Source: JAGTVG01 sp963699805
GTDB taxonomy: Bacteria; Bacteroidota; Bacteroidia; Cytophagales; Cyclobacteriaceae
Assembly (NCBI GenBank): GCA_963699805.1
Contig: CAVOVH010000010.1
Location: 124,001 to 188,000 of the forward strand
Length of the DNA stretch: 64,000 nucleotides
Direction: 5' to 3'
Shown: in pieces, positions 42,849-51,830 of the stretch
How positions within the stretch are numbered: position 1 is the stretch's first letter
Layout: each line of letters opens with the position of its first letter
Notes under the pieces: generated by a model
What the model was told of the DNA's origin: nothing
Databases searched by the model: none
What the model saw: the letters and a program-made list of their open reading frames with translations, nothing else
Made by a program: the position numbers and the translations under genes

Positions 42849-43157
42849 GTAGATATAATGTTTAAGTGAATAAGTTATTTAAAATTGGTGAATTTATTTT
42901 ATGTCCATAAATAATTTTTGATGAATCGTTTAGTGGAATTTTTATTCTTATCAATGGGAAAGTTCCACGTTCGAGATTATCAATTTCCGGAGCATAAATA
43001 CATCCCATTTTTCAATAATGATCAAAATCAGATTTTATTTCAGCGATTCAGCCCATCAAAAGTTTATATATTTTTTGAATTGTGTACATTCGGATAAAGT
43101 TTTATCGATATTTTTTAATCAACAGTTCCTCATAAAATAACCAAAAACACGATCAAT
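42849..43157. other. 309-base divergent intergenic region, no gene
   Basis: AT-rich sequence between DinB and the GH78 rhamnosidase. It must hold both promoters, but I see no clear TAnnTTTG element, operator palindrome or small gene in it. Confidence 0.4.
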
Positions 43158-45902
43158 ATGAGAAAGTCATTTTTATGGATATTATTTAACTTTTTAATAT
43201 TCTTTGGATTGAATGCGCAGATACAGCCTACTCAGCTCACCTGTGAATACATTAAAAATCCAACGGTATTGGATGTGTTTCGACCCCGTCTCGCCTGGAT
43301 CAACCTGGCCCGGGAGGGAGACCGGCAACAGAAACAAACTGCTTACCAGGTGGTGGTTGCTTCCCGGAAAGAATTACTCAAGGATCCTGATCTATGGGAT
43401 TCCAAAAAAGTAGATTCAGATCAATCCATCCGTGTGGTTTATGAAGGAAAAAAATTAAGATCCCGGCAGTACTGCTGGTGGCAGGTTCGGGTATGGGACC
43501 GGGATGGAAAGGCATCGGATTGGAGCGAACCAGCCCGATGGCATATGGGGATCCTTGATCCCAAAGAGTGGAAAGCCGAATGGATCGGAGCCCCCTGGCA
43601 GGGTGAGGAAGCTTTGCCCAAGCCTCCCGGACCGAATGGCTGGCCGGTGGAAATGCCTCCTCCTGCACCCTACATGAGGAAAGAATTTGAAATCACAAAA
43701 CCTGTATCAAAAGCAATAGCCTATGTAACAGGACTTGGGTATTTTGAATTTTATGTGAATGGTGAAAAGATCGGGGAGGATGTACTGGTTCCCAATCAGA
43801 CCAATTACGGGAAAAGACCAGGCCTGACCCAGGAGAATATACCATTGGAGGATAATTTCAGGGAATATAAGGTGATGTATCTGGCTTATGATATCAAAAA
43901 TCAACTGCGGCAGGGTAGGAATGCAGTCGGGAGTATTGTGGGGAATGGATTTTACAATGCTGCTAAATACTGGACCGGTTCCTACGGTACGCCCCGGTTT
44001 TTCGGACAGATCCATATTACCTATGAAGATGGGAGTGAGGACGTGGTGACGAGTGATTTGTCGTGGAAGGCTTCCCAAAGCCCAATCCTGATGGACATGG
44101 TCTACTATGGCGAACATTATGATGCCACAAAGGAACAACCCGGATGGAACTTACCCGGATTTGATGATTCTCAATGGAAAAATGTAGTTTCCAGGAAGGC
44201 GCCCGAAGGGAAGCTGGTGGCTCATACTCCATACACAGACCGGGTCACAAAAAGGATCAGCCCTGTATCTATCAAGAAAAACTGGGATGGCCGTTACCTG
44301 GTGGATTTTGGCGTGGAAATATCCGGGTGGCTTCGTCTCAATCGGGTTGAAGGTCCTTCCGGGCATAAAATTGAGATTAAATATATATCCAATTCATATT
44401 CAGGTGATAATTCCTATGTAGTACGAGGTGAAGGACCTGAATCCTATGCAGCCCGGTTTAACTGGTTTGTTTTCAGTGGTGTGGAGATCATCAATTGGCC
44501 CGGAGAGCTCCAGAAAGAAGATCTTACCGCAGAAGCAGTCAATACCTATGTGGAGGAATCGGCCCTATTCGAAACATCTAATCCGCTCTTCAATGAGATC
44601 AATCAAATATGGAAAAGAAGTCAGCTGGATAACATGCACGGGGGATTGGCCAGTGACTGTCCTCACCGCGAACGATCAGGTTATACGGGAGATGGACAGG
44701 TGTCATGCGTTACGGTGATGCATAATTATGATGCAAAGTCCTTTTATTTTAAATGGATCCAGGATATCCTGGGAGCACAGAATCCGGTAACCGGATATGT
44801 TCCGAATGGAGCCCCCTGGGAACCCGGTTGTGGCGGGGGAGTGGCTTGGGGTGCAGCGATGAACATCATGCCCTGGGAGTTTTACCTGCATTATGGGGCA
44901 CTGGATATGTTGGAAGCTAATTATGAAGGAATGAAGGGGTATGTGCGCTATATGCAGAACTGGGTGGATGAGGACGGGATCATGTTCTCACAGGCGGTTG
45001 GAAAGGATGGGAAACCACTGGTCTGGTTGAATCTTGGGGAATGGTCTACCCCTTACCGTGATCAAACCGTACCGCTGGAAATGGTCCATACTTTCTATTT
45101 CTGGAGATGTGCGGATATAACGGCCAGGGCAGCCAGAATACTTGGTAAAAATAAGGAAACAGGGAAATACGAAAACATGGCAGAAAAGACCCGGACGGCC
45201 TTTCACAAAAGATTTTATAACGAGATATTGGGTACTTATGGGAAGAATGGAGGCAATATTTTCGCCTTGAAAATGGGAGTTCCACCGGAGCAATATGAAA
45301 AGGTCATCGATGCCTTAAGAAAGGATATCGAGGCAAATGAGGGACACCTGGATACCGGGATCTTCGGCACCCAATTTTTCTTTGAAGTATTATCAGATAA
45401 CGGATTGCATCAGCTGGCTTATGAAGCTATGAATAAACGGACGGCACCCAGTTATGGATACTGGATTGAACAAGGTGCAACCACAACACGTGAAGGCTGG
45501 ATTCAGTTTGGCTCCCATAATCATCCCATGTTCGGGGGTGGACTGGCCTGGTTTTACCGGAAACTTGCCGGAATGAATGCGGATCCTGAAAAGCCGGGAT
45601 ATAAACACATTGTTTTCAGGCCACAACCCATCGATGAAATGGAATACGTGAACTATCAGAATAATACTTCGTATGGGATCGCCGGGATCAGCTGGCAAAA
45701 TCGACCGGATCAGTTTTCAATGGAGATTATTATTCCTGTGGGCAGCTCCGCCACCGTTTATGTACCGGCTGCCCGGATGGAAGATGTGCTTGAAAATGGG
45801 AAAAAGCCTGATTCAGCGCAAGTCAGGTTTATTGGAATGGAAGAAGGATATGCAGTTTTTTCAGTGGAGGGTGGAGCTTATCGATTTGAGGCGGATAAAT
45901 AA
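43158..45902 (+). CDS. Alpha-L-rhamnosidase, GH78
   Basis: 914 residues with a signal peptide (MRKSFLWILFNFLIFFGLNA, cleavage at AQ). N-terminal Ig-like and beta-sandwich domains (about 25-400; WKAEWIGAPWQGEE, KAIAYVTGLGYFEFYVNGEK) precede the (alpha/alpha)6 catalytic barrel. The signature SDCPHRERSGYTGDGQ supplies the general acid region, and VPNGAPWEPGCGGGVAW and NLGEWSTPYRDQTVP follow. A C-terminal beta domain ends the protein. It hydrolyses terminal alpha-linked rhamnose from plant pectins, saponins or bacterial glycans by inverting attack. Start of a plus-strand run with the esterase. Confidence 0.95.
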   Translation: MRKSFLWILFNFLIFFGLNAQIQPTQLTCEYIKNPTVLDVFRPRLAWINLAREGDRQQKQTAYQVVVASRKELLKDPDLWDSKKVDSDQSIRVVYEGKKLRSRQYCWWQVRVWDRDGKASDWSEPARWHMGILDPKEWKAEWIGAPWQGEEALPKPPGPNGWPVEMPPPAPYMRKEFEITKPVSKAIAYVTGLGYFEFYVNGEKIGEDVLVPNQTNYGKRPGLTQENIPLEDNFREYKVMYLAYDIKNQLRQGRNAVGSIVGNGFYNAAKYWTGSYGTPRFFGQIHITYEDGSEDVVTSDLSWKASQSPILMDMVYYGEHYDATKEQPGWNLPGFDDSQWKNVVSRKAPEGKLVAHTPYTDRVTKRISPVSIKKNWDGRYLVDFGVEISGWLRLNRVEGPSGHKIEIKYISNSYSGDNSYVVRGEGPESYAARFNWFVFSGVEIINWPGELQKEDLTAEAVNTYVEESALFETSNPLFNEINQIWKRSQLDNMHGGLASDCPHRERSGYTGDGQVSCVTVMHNYDAKSFYFKWIQDILGAQNPVTGYVPNGAPWEPGCGGGVAWGAAMNIMPWEFYLHYGALDMLEANYEGMKGYVRYMQNWVDEDGIMFSQAVGKDGKPLVWLNLGEWSTPYRDQTVPLEMVHTFYFWRCADITARAARILGKNKETGKYENMAEKTRTAFHKRFYNEILGTYGKNGGNIFALKMGVPPEQYEKVIDALRKDIEANEGHLDTGIFGTQFFFEVLSDNGLHQLAYEAMNKRTAPSYGYWIEQGATTTREGWIQFGSHNHPMFGGGLAWFYRKLAGMNADPEKPGYKHIVFRPQPIDEMEYVNYQNNTSYGIAGISWQNRPDQFSMEIIIPVGSSATVYVPAARMEDVLENGKKPDSAQVRFIGMEEGYAVFSVEGGAYRFEADK

Positions 45903-45936
45903 TCGTGCTATTGCTAATCTATAAATTATTTTGAAG

Positions 45937-47061
45937 ATGAAAAATCTGATTTTGATTTACCTTTTGATTTGTTCTGTTTTCTCATCAGGATTTGGACAGT
46001 TAATGAATCCTCCTGAGATCGATGCGCAGAACCGGGTAACGTTCAGGGTTATTGCCCCTGAAGCCCGGGAAGTTAAAGTAATCAATCTGAGTGATGAAAT
46101 GGCCATGGGTGCGGCTGAATATGATCTTTCAAAGGGAGAGGATGGGATCTGGTGGGTAAAAACAAATCCATGCCGTCCCGGATTTCATTATTATCAGCTT
46201 TCGGTTGACGGATTTATGAGCACAGATCCGGAGAGTCTGGCATATTTTGGTTGGGGTAGGTGGACCAGTGGATTGGAAGTCTCTGCTGCCGGGATTACTT
46301 TTTATCAGCCCAGAAACAATCCCAAAGGTGATGTGATGACTCACTGGTATTTTTCCGAGATCTCACAATCGATGCGTAAATGCTTGATATATACACCTCC
46401 TTCCTACAGAAAAGAGACTGCCAGGCGATACCCTGTCCTATATTTGCAACATGGTGCTGGGGAAAGTGAACTGGGTTGGACCATGCAGGGCAAGATGAAC
46501 TTTATCATGGATAATTTAGTGGCGGAAGGAAAAGCAGTCGAGATGCTGGTGGTGATGGACAACGGTTATGCAGCCGTACCCGGTGCAGGGAACCGTGCCC
46601 GACCTGGTGGTGAGGAAAATCTTTTTGATGAGGTGGTAATAAAGGAACTGATCCCGGAAATCGATACGAATTTCAGGACCCTTCCCTCCAGGGATTCAAG
46701 GGCCATAGCCGGTCTTTCCATGGGTGCCGGACAAGCCATGAGGATCGGATTGGGCCATTTGGATCTTTTCAGCTCGATAGGAGCTTTCAGTGGGGGTGTT
46801 CGTAATTTTGATAGGACTACTTCGTTTTCCGGTGTATTCAAGGATGTGGAGAAGCTTAACGCAGCATTAAAATTGTTTTGGATCGGATGCGGGTATTTAG
46901 ACCGTGGTTTTCAAAACAACAAACAGTTTCACCAAGACCTGGAAAAATATGGTGTTAATCATGTCTGGCATGAGATGGATGGATCCCATGAATGGCAGGT
47001 CTGGCGACATCATCTTTATGAATTTGCCCAGCTTGTGTTTTCAGACTCCCCGAAACGCTGA
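45937..47061 (+). CDS. Exported esterase (E-set domain plus esterase-D-type hydrolase)
   Basis: 374 residues. The ATG at 45937 begins the signal peptide; a TTG six bases upstream is less likely. Residues about 25-120 form an E-set/CBM48-like domain (NRVTFRVIAPEAREVKVINL) typical of acetyl- or feruloyl-esterases that act on substituted xylan or pectin. The alpha/beta hydrolase part shows YPVLYLQHGAGESELGW, VVMDNGYAAV, the nucleophile elbow GLSMGAGQAM and a terminal SHEWQVWRHH with the catalytic His. It removes ester groups from glycans, acting in concert with GH78 34 bases upstream. An 18-base minisatellite follows the stop. Confidence 0.92.
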   Translation: MKNLILIYLLICSVFSSGFGQLMNPPEIDAQNRVTFRVIAPEAREVKVINLSDEMAMGAAEYDLSKGEDGIWWVKTNPCRPGFHYYQLSVDGFMSTDPESLAYFGWGRWTSGLEVSAAGITFYQPRNNPKGDVMTHWYFSEISQSMRKCLIYTPPSYRKETARRYPVLYLQHGAGESELGWTMQGKMNFIMDNLVAEGKAVEMLVVMDNGYAAVPGAGNRARPGGEENLFDEVVIKELIPEIDTNFRTLPSRDSRAIAGLSMGAGQAMRIGLGHLDLFSSIGAFSGGVRNFDRTTSFSGVFKDVEKLNAALKLFWIGCGYLDRGFQNNKQFHQDLEKYGVNHVWHEMDGSHEWQVWRHHLYEFAQLVFSDSPKR

Positions 47062-47088
47062 ACCTGGTACTCCGATCCCCCGTACATG

Positions 47089-47268
47089 GTCAGACGATCC
47101 CTTTTCGTCTGACGAGGTACCCTGGTCAGACCACCCTTCCTGGTCAGACGACCCTTCCTGGTCAGACCACCCCTTTTCGTCTGACGAGGTACCCTGGTCA
47201 GACGACCCTTCCTGGTCAGACGACCTCCCATCGTCTGACGAAGTACCCTGGTCAGACCAAGTTTCGTG
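47089..47268. repeat. 18-base minisatellite, ten units of odd palindromes
   Basis: Ten exact-length 18-base units start at 47089, 47107, 47125 and so on to 47251, each beginning GTCAGAC or GTCTGAC. At the unit joints stand 11-base odd palindromes, either TGGTCAGACCA, TCGTCTGACGA or the mixed TGGTCAGACGA. They lie 28 bases after the esterase stop. Because the period is a multiple of three, both strands have an open frame encoding SD-x-x-x-x hexapeptides, but that is a consequence of the period and neither frame looks like a real gene. The array could be a protein-binding array, a hairpin-forming end region or a purely selfish repeat. Confidence 0.93.
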
Positions 47269-47437
47269 GTTAGGTTGATACCAATTGATAATCCGTTTAC
47301 CCAATGTTTCTTGATTTCATCATGAAAATTAAAAATCGTAATTTGGGATCGTATTTTTAATTTTAATTCGATTTGTTTATAATGGCTACATTGATTCCAT
47401 GATCATTCAATAAAATCGAAATTTATAACACCTTATT

Positions 47438-48439
47438 ATGCAGGGAAAGTTATACTATTTATTCACCCTTCTTTACCTTTCCTGGTTGTTTGGGGCAAAT
47501 GCACAGGATGTTTATTCCCAACGGAAAGCATATATTGATCAATATGATTTCAGCAAACGGAAGGTGCCCGTCATTCCTGCGAAAGAGAAGAAGATACGGG
47601 TCATCATCGACAGCGATGCCAAATGTGAAATTGACGATCAATGGGCTTTGTCACTGGCCATTCTCTCACCTGAGCGCTTTGATATCCAGGGATTCATCGG
47701 TGCAACCTATTTATCGGGAGGGCCGGAAAGCATTGAAAAGTCATGCCATGAGATCGATACAGTGATGAAACTGGCTAACATGAATGGCAGATATCCCATT
47801 TACAAGGGAGCTCCTCCCATGAGGTACCCATACGAGCCATCGGAATCGGAGGGGGTGGACTTTATCATCCGGGAAGCCATGGATTCCTCTCCGAAGGATC
47901 CACTTTGGATCATTGGTCTTGGAGCCCCAACTGACATTGCCTCGGCCTTTTTAAAAGCACCGGAGATCGCGGACCGGATCGTAGTTTTCTGGCATTTAAG
48001 AACCCAATGGCCAGATAAATGCTATAATTTTAATGTTTTCGGTGATCCCCATGCTACCAGGATCCTCTTTCATTCTCCCTTGAGCTTTATATTGTTTGAT
48101 ACGGGCACTTATCTCACCTGTCCGATGTCCGAATCAGCCAGGGAAGTGCGGCCACATGGGGAATTGGGAAAGTATCTGCATGATTACCGCCTGGGGAATG
48201 ACTGGATGATGTCTGATACCAAGGGTTTTTTTGATCTGGGCGACATAGCGGCGCTTTTAGATCCTGACATTGCTGCGTTCAAAGAGGTTGATTGCCCGGA
48301 AGTGACTCAGGATCTTTCGTATGATTTTACCAATAAAAAAGGGAAGATCCTTCGGTGTTATGACATCAACCGGGATAAAACGTTTGAATTGTTTTATAGA
48401 AAGTTAAATCAATTCAGCTCGATGCAGGAAAAGAGGTAG
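47438..48439 (+). CDS. Exported nucleoside hydrolase-like protein
   Basis: 333 residues with a signal peptide (KLYYLFTLLYLSWLFGANAQ). The nucleoside hydrolase signature is visible as VIIDSDAKCEIDDQWALSLA (the DxDxxxxxDD metal-binding loop). PLWIIGLGAPTDIASAFLKA and the late Asp in FFDLGDIAALLDPDIAAF follow. The family cleaves N-glycosidic bonds of nucleosides with calcium. Exported Bacteroidota members often sit with glycan-degrading genes and may act on other ribosides. It is separated from the esterase by the minisatellite. Confidence 0.88.
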   Translation: MQGKLYYLFTLLYLSWLFGANAQDVYSQRKAYIDQYDFSKRKVPVIPAKEKKIRVIIDSDAKCEIDDQWALSLAILSPERFDIQGFIGATYLSGGPESIEKSCHEIDTVMKLANMNGRYPIYKGAPPMRYPYEPSESEGVDFIIREAMDSSPKDPLWIIGLGAPTDIASAFLKAPEIADRIVVFWHLRTQWPDKCYNFNVFGDPHATRILFHSPLSFILFDTGTYLTCPMSESAREVRPHGELGKYLHDYRLGNDWMMSDTKGFFDLGDIAALLDPDIAAFKEVDCPEVTQDLSYDFTNKKGKILRCYDINRDKTFELFYRKLNQFSSMQEKR

Positions 48440-48721
48440 CCGGATAATCGTGTATAAGGATAAATAATGACTGGCTGATTGCTGGTGCCTTTAATTAAAG
48501 TTTTCAATATCAGGATTTCCTTCTGAAAATCACTGAAACCGATACATTTAAAAATCGCCGATCCTTTTATCTATACGGTACTTTACCCAGCATGTCATTC
48601 AGAAGGCAACTTTAAAGGGGAAGACACGCGATACCATTAAATCTCCGATCCACTGATTCTTCAGTTATCTCTAACAGGAATTTCATTTATTTATTATCTT
48701 CAACCATCCGATTGAAAAAAA

Positions 48722-50026
48722 ATGAACCGGCGAGAATTTTTACATACATCTTCAGCCTCCTCAATGGGATTGACGGGCTATACTTTTTTCCCGGACCTTT
48801 TAAATTCACCCTTTATGAATAATCCTAATAAATCATATATCGAATACCTCAGAAAAAGTGCCATAAAAAAAGAAATACTGGATGTTTTTCTGAATGAAAA
48901 TTCCTGGGCGCAATTCGATCCTGACCTCGGTTATATCCTGGGCAACTACATGCCGCATGATGGTATCGATGACAGTTATACCATTTCCACCTCCATGCAA
49001 GACGGCAGTAGGACCAGGCAAGTGTATGCTGACAAACCCTGCCGGATCAATACCTATGGAAACAGTTTTACCCAGTGTCATCAGGTGAGTGATGCCGAAA
49101 CCTGGCAGGAATACCTGGCCGGTCACCTGGGAGAACCGATCCGGAATTTTGGAATGGGAGGATTCGGTGTTTACCAGGCATACCGCAGGATGCTGAGGGA
49201 AGAACAGACGAAACATGGGGCGGATCATGTGATCTTATATCTTTGGGGGGATGATTATGTACGAAGTGTCTTCCGGTGCAGGTTTGTAACCTATTATACC
49301 AAATGGGACAACGACAATGGATACATGTTCCATGGGAATTTCTGGTCCAATATTGAAATGGACCTTGATTCAGGCACCCTGGTGGAAAAGGAGAACATCA
49401 TCCGCAAAAAAAATGATCTCTACCAGATGACGGATCCTGATTTTATGGTGGATAAGCTGAAAGATGACCTGATGGTTCAGCTTCATTTATTGAGCCTGGA
49501 TATGGTTGACGATGAGGTGGACCGGAAAGGATTGAAAAAGCTTTCAGAGATCCTGCGAGTGCCCGAACTGGATTTTTCCGGTACAGAAACAAGAATAAAA
49601 ACAGCGGAAAAACTCCGGAACAAATATTCTTTTGAAGCCACCAAATATATTTTAACAGCTGCTGAAAAATTTGTCAGGGAGCATCAGAAAAAACTGATGA
49701 TCATTCATTTTGATCCCTATGGGGTTTTAAGGCCCATGGTAAACGGGATCCCAAGATATGACCGGGAGGTGATCGATTTCATTGAACAAAATAACCTGAA
49801 CTTCTTCGACATGAATGAAGTGCATGCCGATGATTTTAAAAAATTTAATCTTTCACTGGATGAATACATGGACCACTATTTCATCGGTCATTATAATCCT
49901 GCGGGGAATCATTTTTTTGCCTATTCACTGAAAGACCGGATCATTGAATGGCTGGATCCCAAGCCCATCACCTATCAGAAAAACGACAGTCGACGCATTC
50001 ATTTTGACGGTTATTTACAGAAATAA
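48722..50026 (+). CDS. Tat-exported SGNH/GDSL-type hydrolase
   Basis: 434 residues. A twin-arginine start (MNRREFLHTSSASSMGLTGY) indicates Tat export. SGNH blocks: block I as YGNSFTQCHQVSD, where GNSF replaces the usual GDSF, block II Gly in FGMGGFGVYQAYRRM, a middle VILYLWGDDYVRS, and block V HYNPAGNHFFAYSL with the catalytic His. Long helical inserts (about 270-330) separate blocks. Enzymes of this fold deacylate or deesterify glycans and lipids. It follows the nucleoside hydrolase by 282 gene-free bases. Confidence 0.8.
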   Translation: MNRREFLHTSSASSMGLTGYTFFPDLLNSPFMNNPNKSYIEYLRKSAIKKEILDVFLNENSWAQFDPDLGYILGNYMPHDGIDDSYTISTSMQDGSRTRQVYADKPCRINTYGNSFTQCHQVSDAETWQEYLAGHLGEPIRNFGMGGFGVYQAYRRMLREEQTKHGADHVILYLWGDDYVRSVFRCRFVTYYTKWDNDNGYMFHGNFWSNIEMDLDSGTLVEKENIIRKKNDLYQMTDPDFMVDKLKDDLMVQLHLLSLDMVDDEVDRKGLKKLSEILRVPELDFSGTETRIKTAEKLRNKYSFEATKYILTAAEKFVREHQKKLMIIHFDPYGVLRPMVNGIPRYDREVIDFIEQNNLNFFDMNEVHADDFKKFNLSLDEYMDHYFIGHYNPAGNHFFAYSLKDRIIEWLDPKPITYQKNDSRRIHFDGYLQK

Positions 50027-50116
50027 AACCTATTGTGAATTCTCGGGATAAATAGGTTTTTTAGCCAAAACCTTTTTATGGAAAAATGAAAAATGGAGAA
50101 AATTGATGATTTTCGT

Positions 50117-51709
50117 TCAGAAACCTTCCGGATGCCGGATGCCGCCTGCTATTTCAGCCAGCTTACCCGCCAGATGAATGGGTGTTGCATCTTCGAGATA
50201 GGGTCCGATGATCTGCAGGCCCACCGGCAGACCGGTATCGGTTAACCCAATAGGAAATACGGTCGCTGGCAGGCCCGTGAGGGTAGCGAAAGATATCCAG
50301 AAAATAATATCATCATAATCCCTGTCACCTTCCGGTGTCTTTAATATCCTTTTTTTATCCGGATCAGGATTATGCAGGTACCAAGGTTTGTAAATATGGG
50401 GAAAAGCGGGCACGAAAGCTACCGGCATTATAAAAGCATCGTAGTCATTAAAATATTCCTGCCAGTTTTCACGCGCTTTCAGTCGCATGGATTCCTGCTG
50501 ACGAAAATATTTATGTGGCTGGGTATAAGCTTCTGCCCTGATTTTGCTCAGGCTACTATCATCGGACATTGCCTGATCTTTCAACTTTTCAATTTCACTT
50601 TCCGGAGCACCCCCTGAAATATAAGCTTGTAGTAAATAGACGTAATTGTGGAATTGTTCCTCCGGATTGATATTTATCGGCCATCCTTCTTCCATGTCAA
50701 GTCCTTTGTTTCTGAATTTTTCCATGGCCGTGTGAATGACGGGTTTTATTTCAGACGATATGGGGCAAAGTGGATCATCCATTACATATTTGATCCTGAA
50801 TTCTTTCAGATTTGATTTTCTTACTTCCGGTAATTTCCAGGAATAGGCTATGGACTCAGGTTCTACGGGTCCTCCGCATATTTCCAACAATAATTTCAAG
50901 TCTTCAGCACTCCGGGCCAGGGGACCTGCTACGGATAAACCATTGGATTTATAAGGCAAGGAACCGGGAAGAGGAGGGATTGATCCCTTCTTGGGGACCA
51001 GGTCAATGGTGGGTTTATGGCCGAAAACACCACAAAAATGTGCGGGTATCCGGATTGAACCTGCCGTATCACTGCCCAGGCTGAGATAACTGAGTCCTGC
51101 AGCCAATGCGGCTGCTCCGCCTCCGGTTGAACCGCCGGGTGAACGTTCAAGGTTCCAGGGATTCAGGGTTCTGCCGTAAATATCGTTAAAACTCTGATGG
51201 TCATCCAGCATTAAAGGCACGTTGGTATTCCCTAACAGGATTGCACCTGCATTTTTCAGGCGGGCCACGGCAATTGCATCCACATCTGCGACATAGTTTT
51301 TCAAGACTGGATTTCCAGCTGTCGTCACTACTCCCTGAATGCGGAAGGAATCTTTGATGGTCATGGGAACCCCATGCAAGGGTCCGTATATTTCTCCACG
51401 GGAGAGTGCCTCATCTGCTTCAATCGCTTTTTTCAGCGCCTCCTTTTCAAGTAATATATTGATGGCGTTGATTTTCGTATCTATTTTAGCAATCCTGGAA
51501 AGCATGAGTCTGGTCACTTCGACCGATGATATTTTTTTACTTCTGATCATACTGGCTAACTCAGTTGCACTTAGAAAGGGAATTTCAGAATCAGCAACCA
51601 TTTTATCTTTGCTGGTTTCACAACCTGAGATATAAGGACTGAATGAAACAGCCGATGCCAACAAGGATGTTTTTTGCAGGAAAGACCTGCGACGAATCAA
51701 AGTTTTCAT
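50117..51709 (-). CDS. Amidase-signature family hydrolase, exported
   Basis: 530 residues. The leader KTLIRRRSFLQKTSLLASAV with a lipobox-like SGC (Cys30) suggests Tat export and possible lipidation. The amidase signature catalytic triad is complete: Lys119 in GVPMTIKDSF, cis-Ser194 in SPGGSTGGGAAALAAG and nucleophile Ser218 in GSDTAGSIRIPAH. It cleaves carboxamides. GatA-type tRNA amidotransferase is excluded by the export signal and the presence of glnS. It lies next to a penicillin acylase gene on the same strand, 121 bases away, hinting at amide breakdown. Confidence 0.93.
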   Translation of the reverse strand: MKTLIRRRSFLQKTSLLASAVSFSPYISGCETSKDKMVADSEIPFLSATELASMIRSKKISSVEVTRLMLSRIAKIDTKINAINILLEKEALKKAIEADEALSRGEIYGPLHGVPMTIKDSFRIQGVVTTAGNPVLKNYVADVDAIAVARLKNAGAILLGNTNVPLMLDDHQSFNDIYGRTLNPWNLERSPGGSTGGGAAALAAGLSYLSLGSDTAGSIRIPAHFCGVFGHKPTIDLVPKKGSIPPLPGSLPYKSNGLSVAGPLARSAEDLKLLLEICGGPVEPESIAYSWKLPEVRKSNLKEFRIKYVMDDPLCPISSEIKPVIHTAMEKFRNKGLDMEEGWPININPEEQFHNYVYLLQAYISGGAPESEIEKLKDQAMSDDSSLSKIRAEAYTQPHKYFRQQESMRLKARENWQEYFNDYDAFIMPVAFVPAFPHIYKPWYLHNPDPDKKRILKTPEGDRDYDDIIFWISFATLTGLPATVFPIGLTDTGLPVGLQIIGPYLEDATPIHLAGKLAEIAGGIRHPEGF

Positions 51710-51830
51710 TTATTGTCTATTTACCGATTCACTTAAAATAAGAAATATATAATGAAATTCGATAAATTTTAAGTCCAATTTGCCCCTGGTAGTTTATTAA
51801 TCTTCAGATTAAAAAATCTGTTCCGTATAA

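Noticed and set aside
36101..47061. Classical polysaccharide utilisation locus
   Set aside because: No SusC/SusD pair and genes on both strands without shared regulator.
47089..47268. CRISPR array
   Set aside because: Units are 18 bases with no spacers of 25-40 bases between repeats; it is a minisatellite.
46904..47278. Frame covering the 18-base array and encoding SD-rich hexapeptides
   Set aside because: It overlaps the esterase in another frame; the periodic peptide is only a result of the 18-base period, and the opposite strand shows the same.
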